In this document: positions 63,821 through 64,000 of the stretch, one piece after another
How the letters are laid out: the number at the start of each line of letters is the position of its first letter
How positions within the stretch are numbered: the first letter of the stretch is position 1
Assembly (NCBI RefSeq): GCF_000170915.1
Contig: NZ_ABCT01000014.1
Span: forward strand, 1 to 64,000
DNA from: Limnobacter sp. MED105
GTDB taxonomy: Bacteria; Pseudomonadota; Gammaproteobacteria; Burkholderiales; Burkholderiaceae_B
Direction: 5' to 3'
DNA: 64,000 bases
Program-made: the position numbers and the translations under genes
Notes under the pieces: model-generated
Databases searched by the model: none
What the model was told of the DNA's origin: nothing
What the model saw: the letters and a program-made list of their open reading frames with translations, nothing else

Positions 63821-64000
63821 TTAAAACAAAAAATCGCGAACAATATTAATTTGCTCGTTCTGCATGAAAGTAGGGGCATGGCCAACGCCGTGCACCTCGA
63901 TAACGCGTGGCCTGGGGCCACGTTGACTCATTTCCGCCACTGTTTGTTTTGATAGAAGGTCGGAGTGTTCTCCGCGCACGACCAGTGTGTCGGCTTGGAT
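63821..64000 (-). CDS. Alpha/beta hydrolase, C-terminal fragment
   Basis: The gene runs off the right edge. The last 59 residues read toward a TAA at 63821-63823 and include TLVVRGEHSDLLS and VIEVHGVGHAPTFM. These fit the late aspartate and histidine of a serine hydrolase triad in the alpha/beta fold. The nucleophile lies outside the window. It stands about 30 bases upstream of relA on the same strand. Confidence 0.8.
   Translation of the reverse strand: MQADTLVVRGEHSDLLSKQTVAEMSQRGPRPRVIEVHGVGHAPTFMQNEQINIVRDFLF

Overview
The window looks like chromosomal DNA of a betaproteobacterium of the order Burkholderiales. The gene content and protein style recall Limnobacter or a close relative, but that is an inference and no 16S gene is present. 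Gene density is high and intergenic gaps are short. No transposase, integrase, prophage, CRISPR array, rRNA or tRNA gene was found.

Positions 1-16905 are a flagellar regulon. It runs flhA (3' end), flhF, a degenerate flhG and fliA, then a membrane histidine kinase and a single-domain response regulator. The divergent flgA, flgM and flgN follow on the minus strand. Then comes the whole axial operon flgBCDEFGHIJKL (rod, hook, rings, junction). A good sigma-28 promoter precedes flgM. FlgJ is the short rod-cap form with no peptidoglycan hydrolase domain. Positions 17430-24233 hold signalling genes: a NarL-type two-component pair, cheR-cheD-cheB, and a REC-GGDEF-EAL protein with a degenerate GGDEF motif.

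The gaps at 16903-17432 (flgL/response regulator) and 24912-25447 (greB/spoT) both lie between convergent genes. They hold two members of one repeat family. Each is an imperfect palindrome about 0.5 kb long. The copies share near-identical blocks, but elsewhere their arms differ in sequence while still pairing within each copy. This is the strongest candidate for an undescribed element.

Positions 25448-37117 are housekeeping. The minus strand carries spoT, minEDC, rpoZ, gmk, an ADP-ribosyltransferase-like orphan and yicC. The plus strand carries dinB, rph, rdgB and hemW. After clpB (37241-39829) the region is more mixed: a ParB/sulfiredoxin-like orphan, a predicted metal-dependent hydrolase facing an AraC regulator, an RraA-like protein, and a small orphan that shares the Thr-Cys-His spacing of CheD deamidases. 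Next is aceA with a long structured 3' UTR, a chemoreceptor, a Kef-type antiporter, and a large hybrid kinase. A LysR regulator facing a haloacid dehalogenase and a 622-residue orphan membrane protein follow.

Positions 56414-64000 contain a cold-shock gene, an OlsB-like acyltransferase, divergent ppx and ppk, relA, and the end of an alpha/beta hydrolase. The two RSH enzymes (bifunctional SpoT and synthetase-only RelA) and the polyphosphate genes form a stringent and phosphate stress set. The flagellar, che, cyclic-di-GMP and sensor-kinase genes form a motility and signalling set. Several orphan proteins (30681, 39804, 43367, 54489) lack signal peptides and have enzyme-like or membrane features. 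No function is established for any of them.
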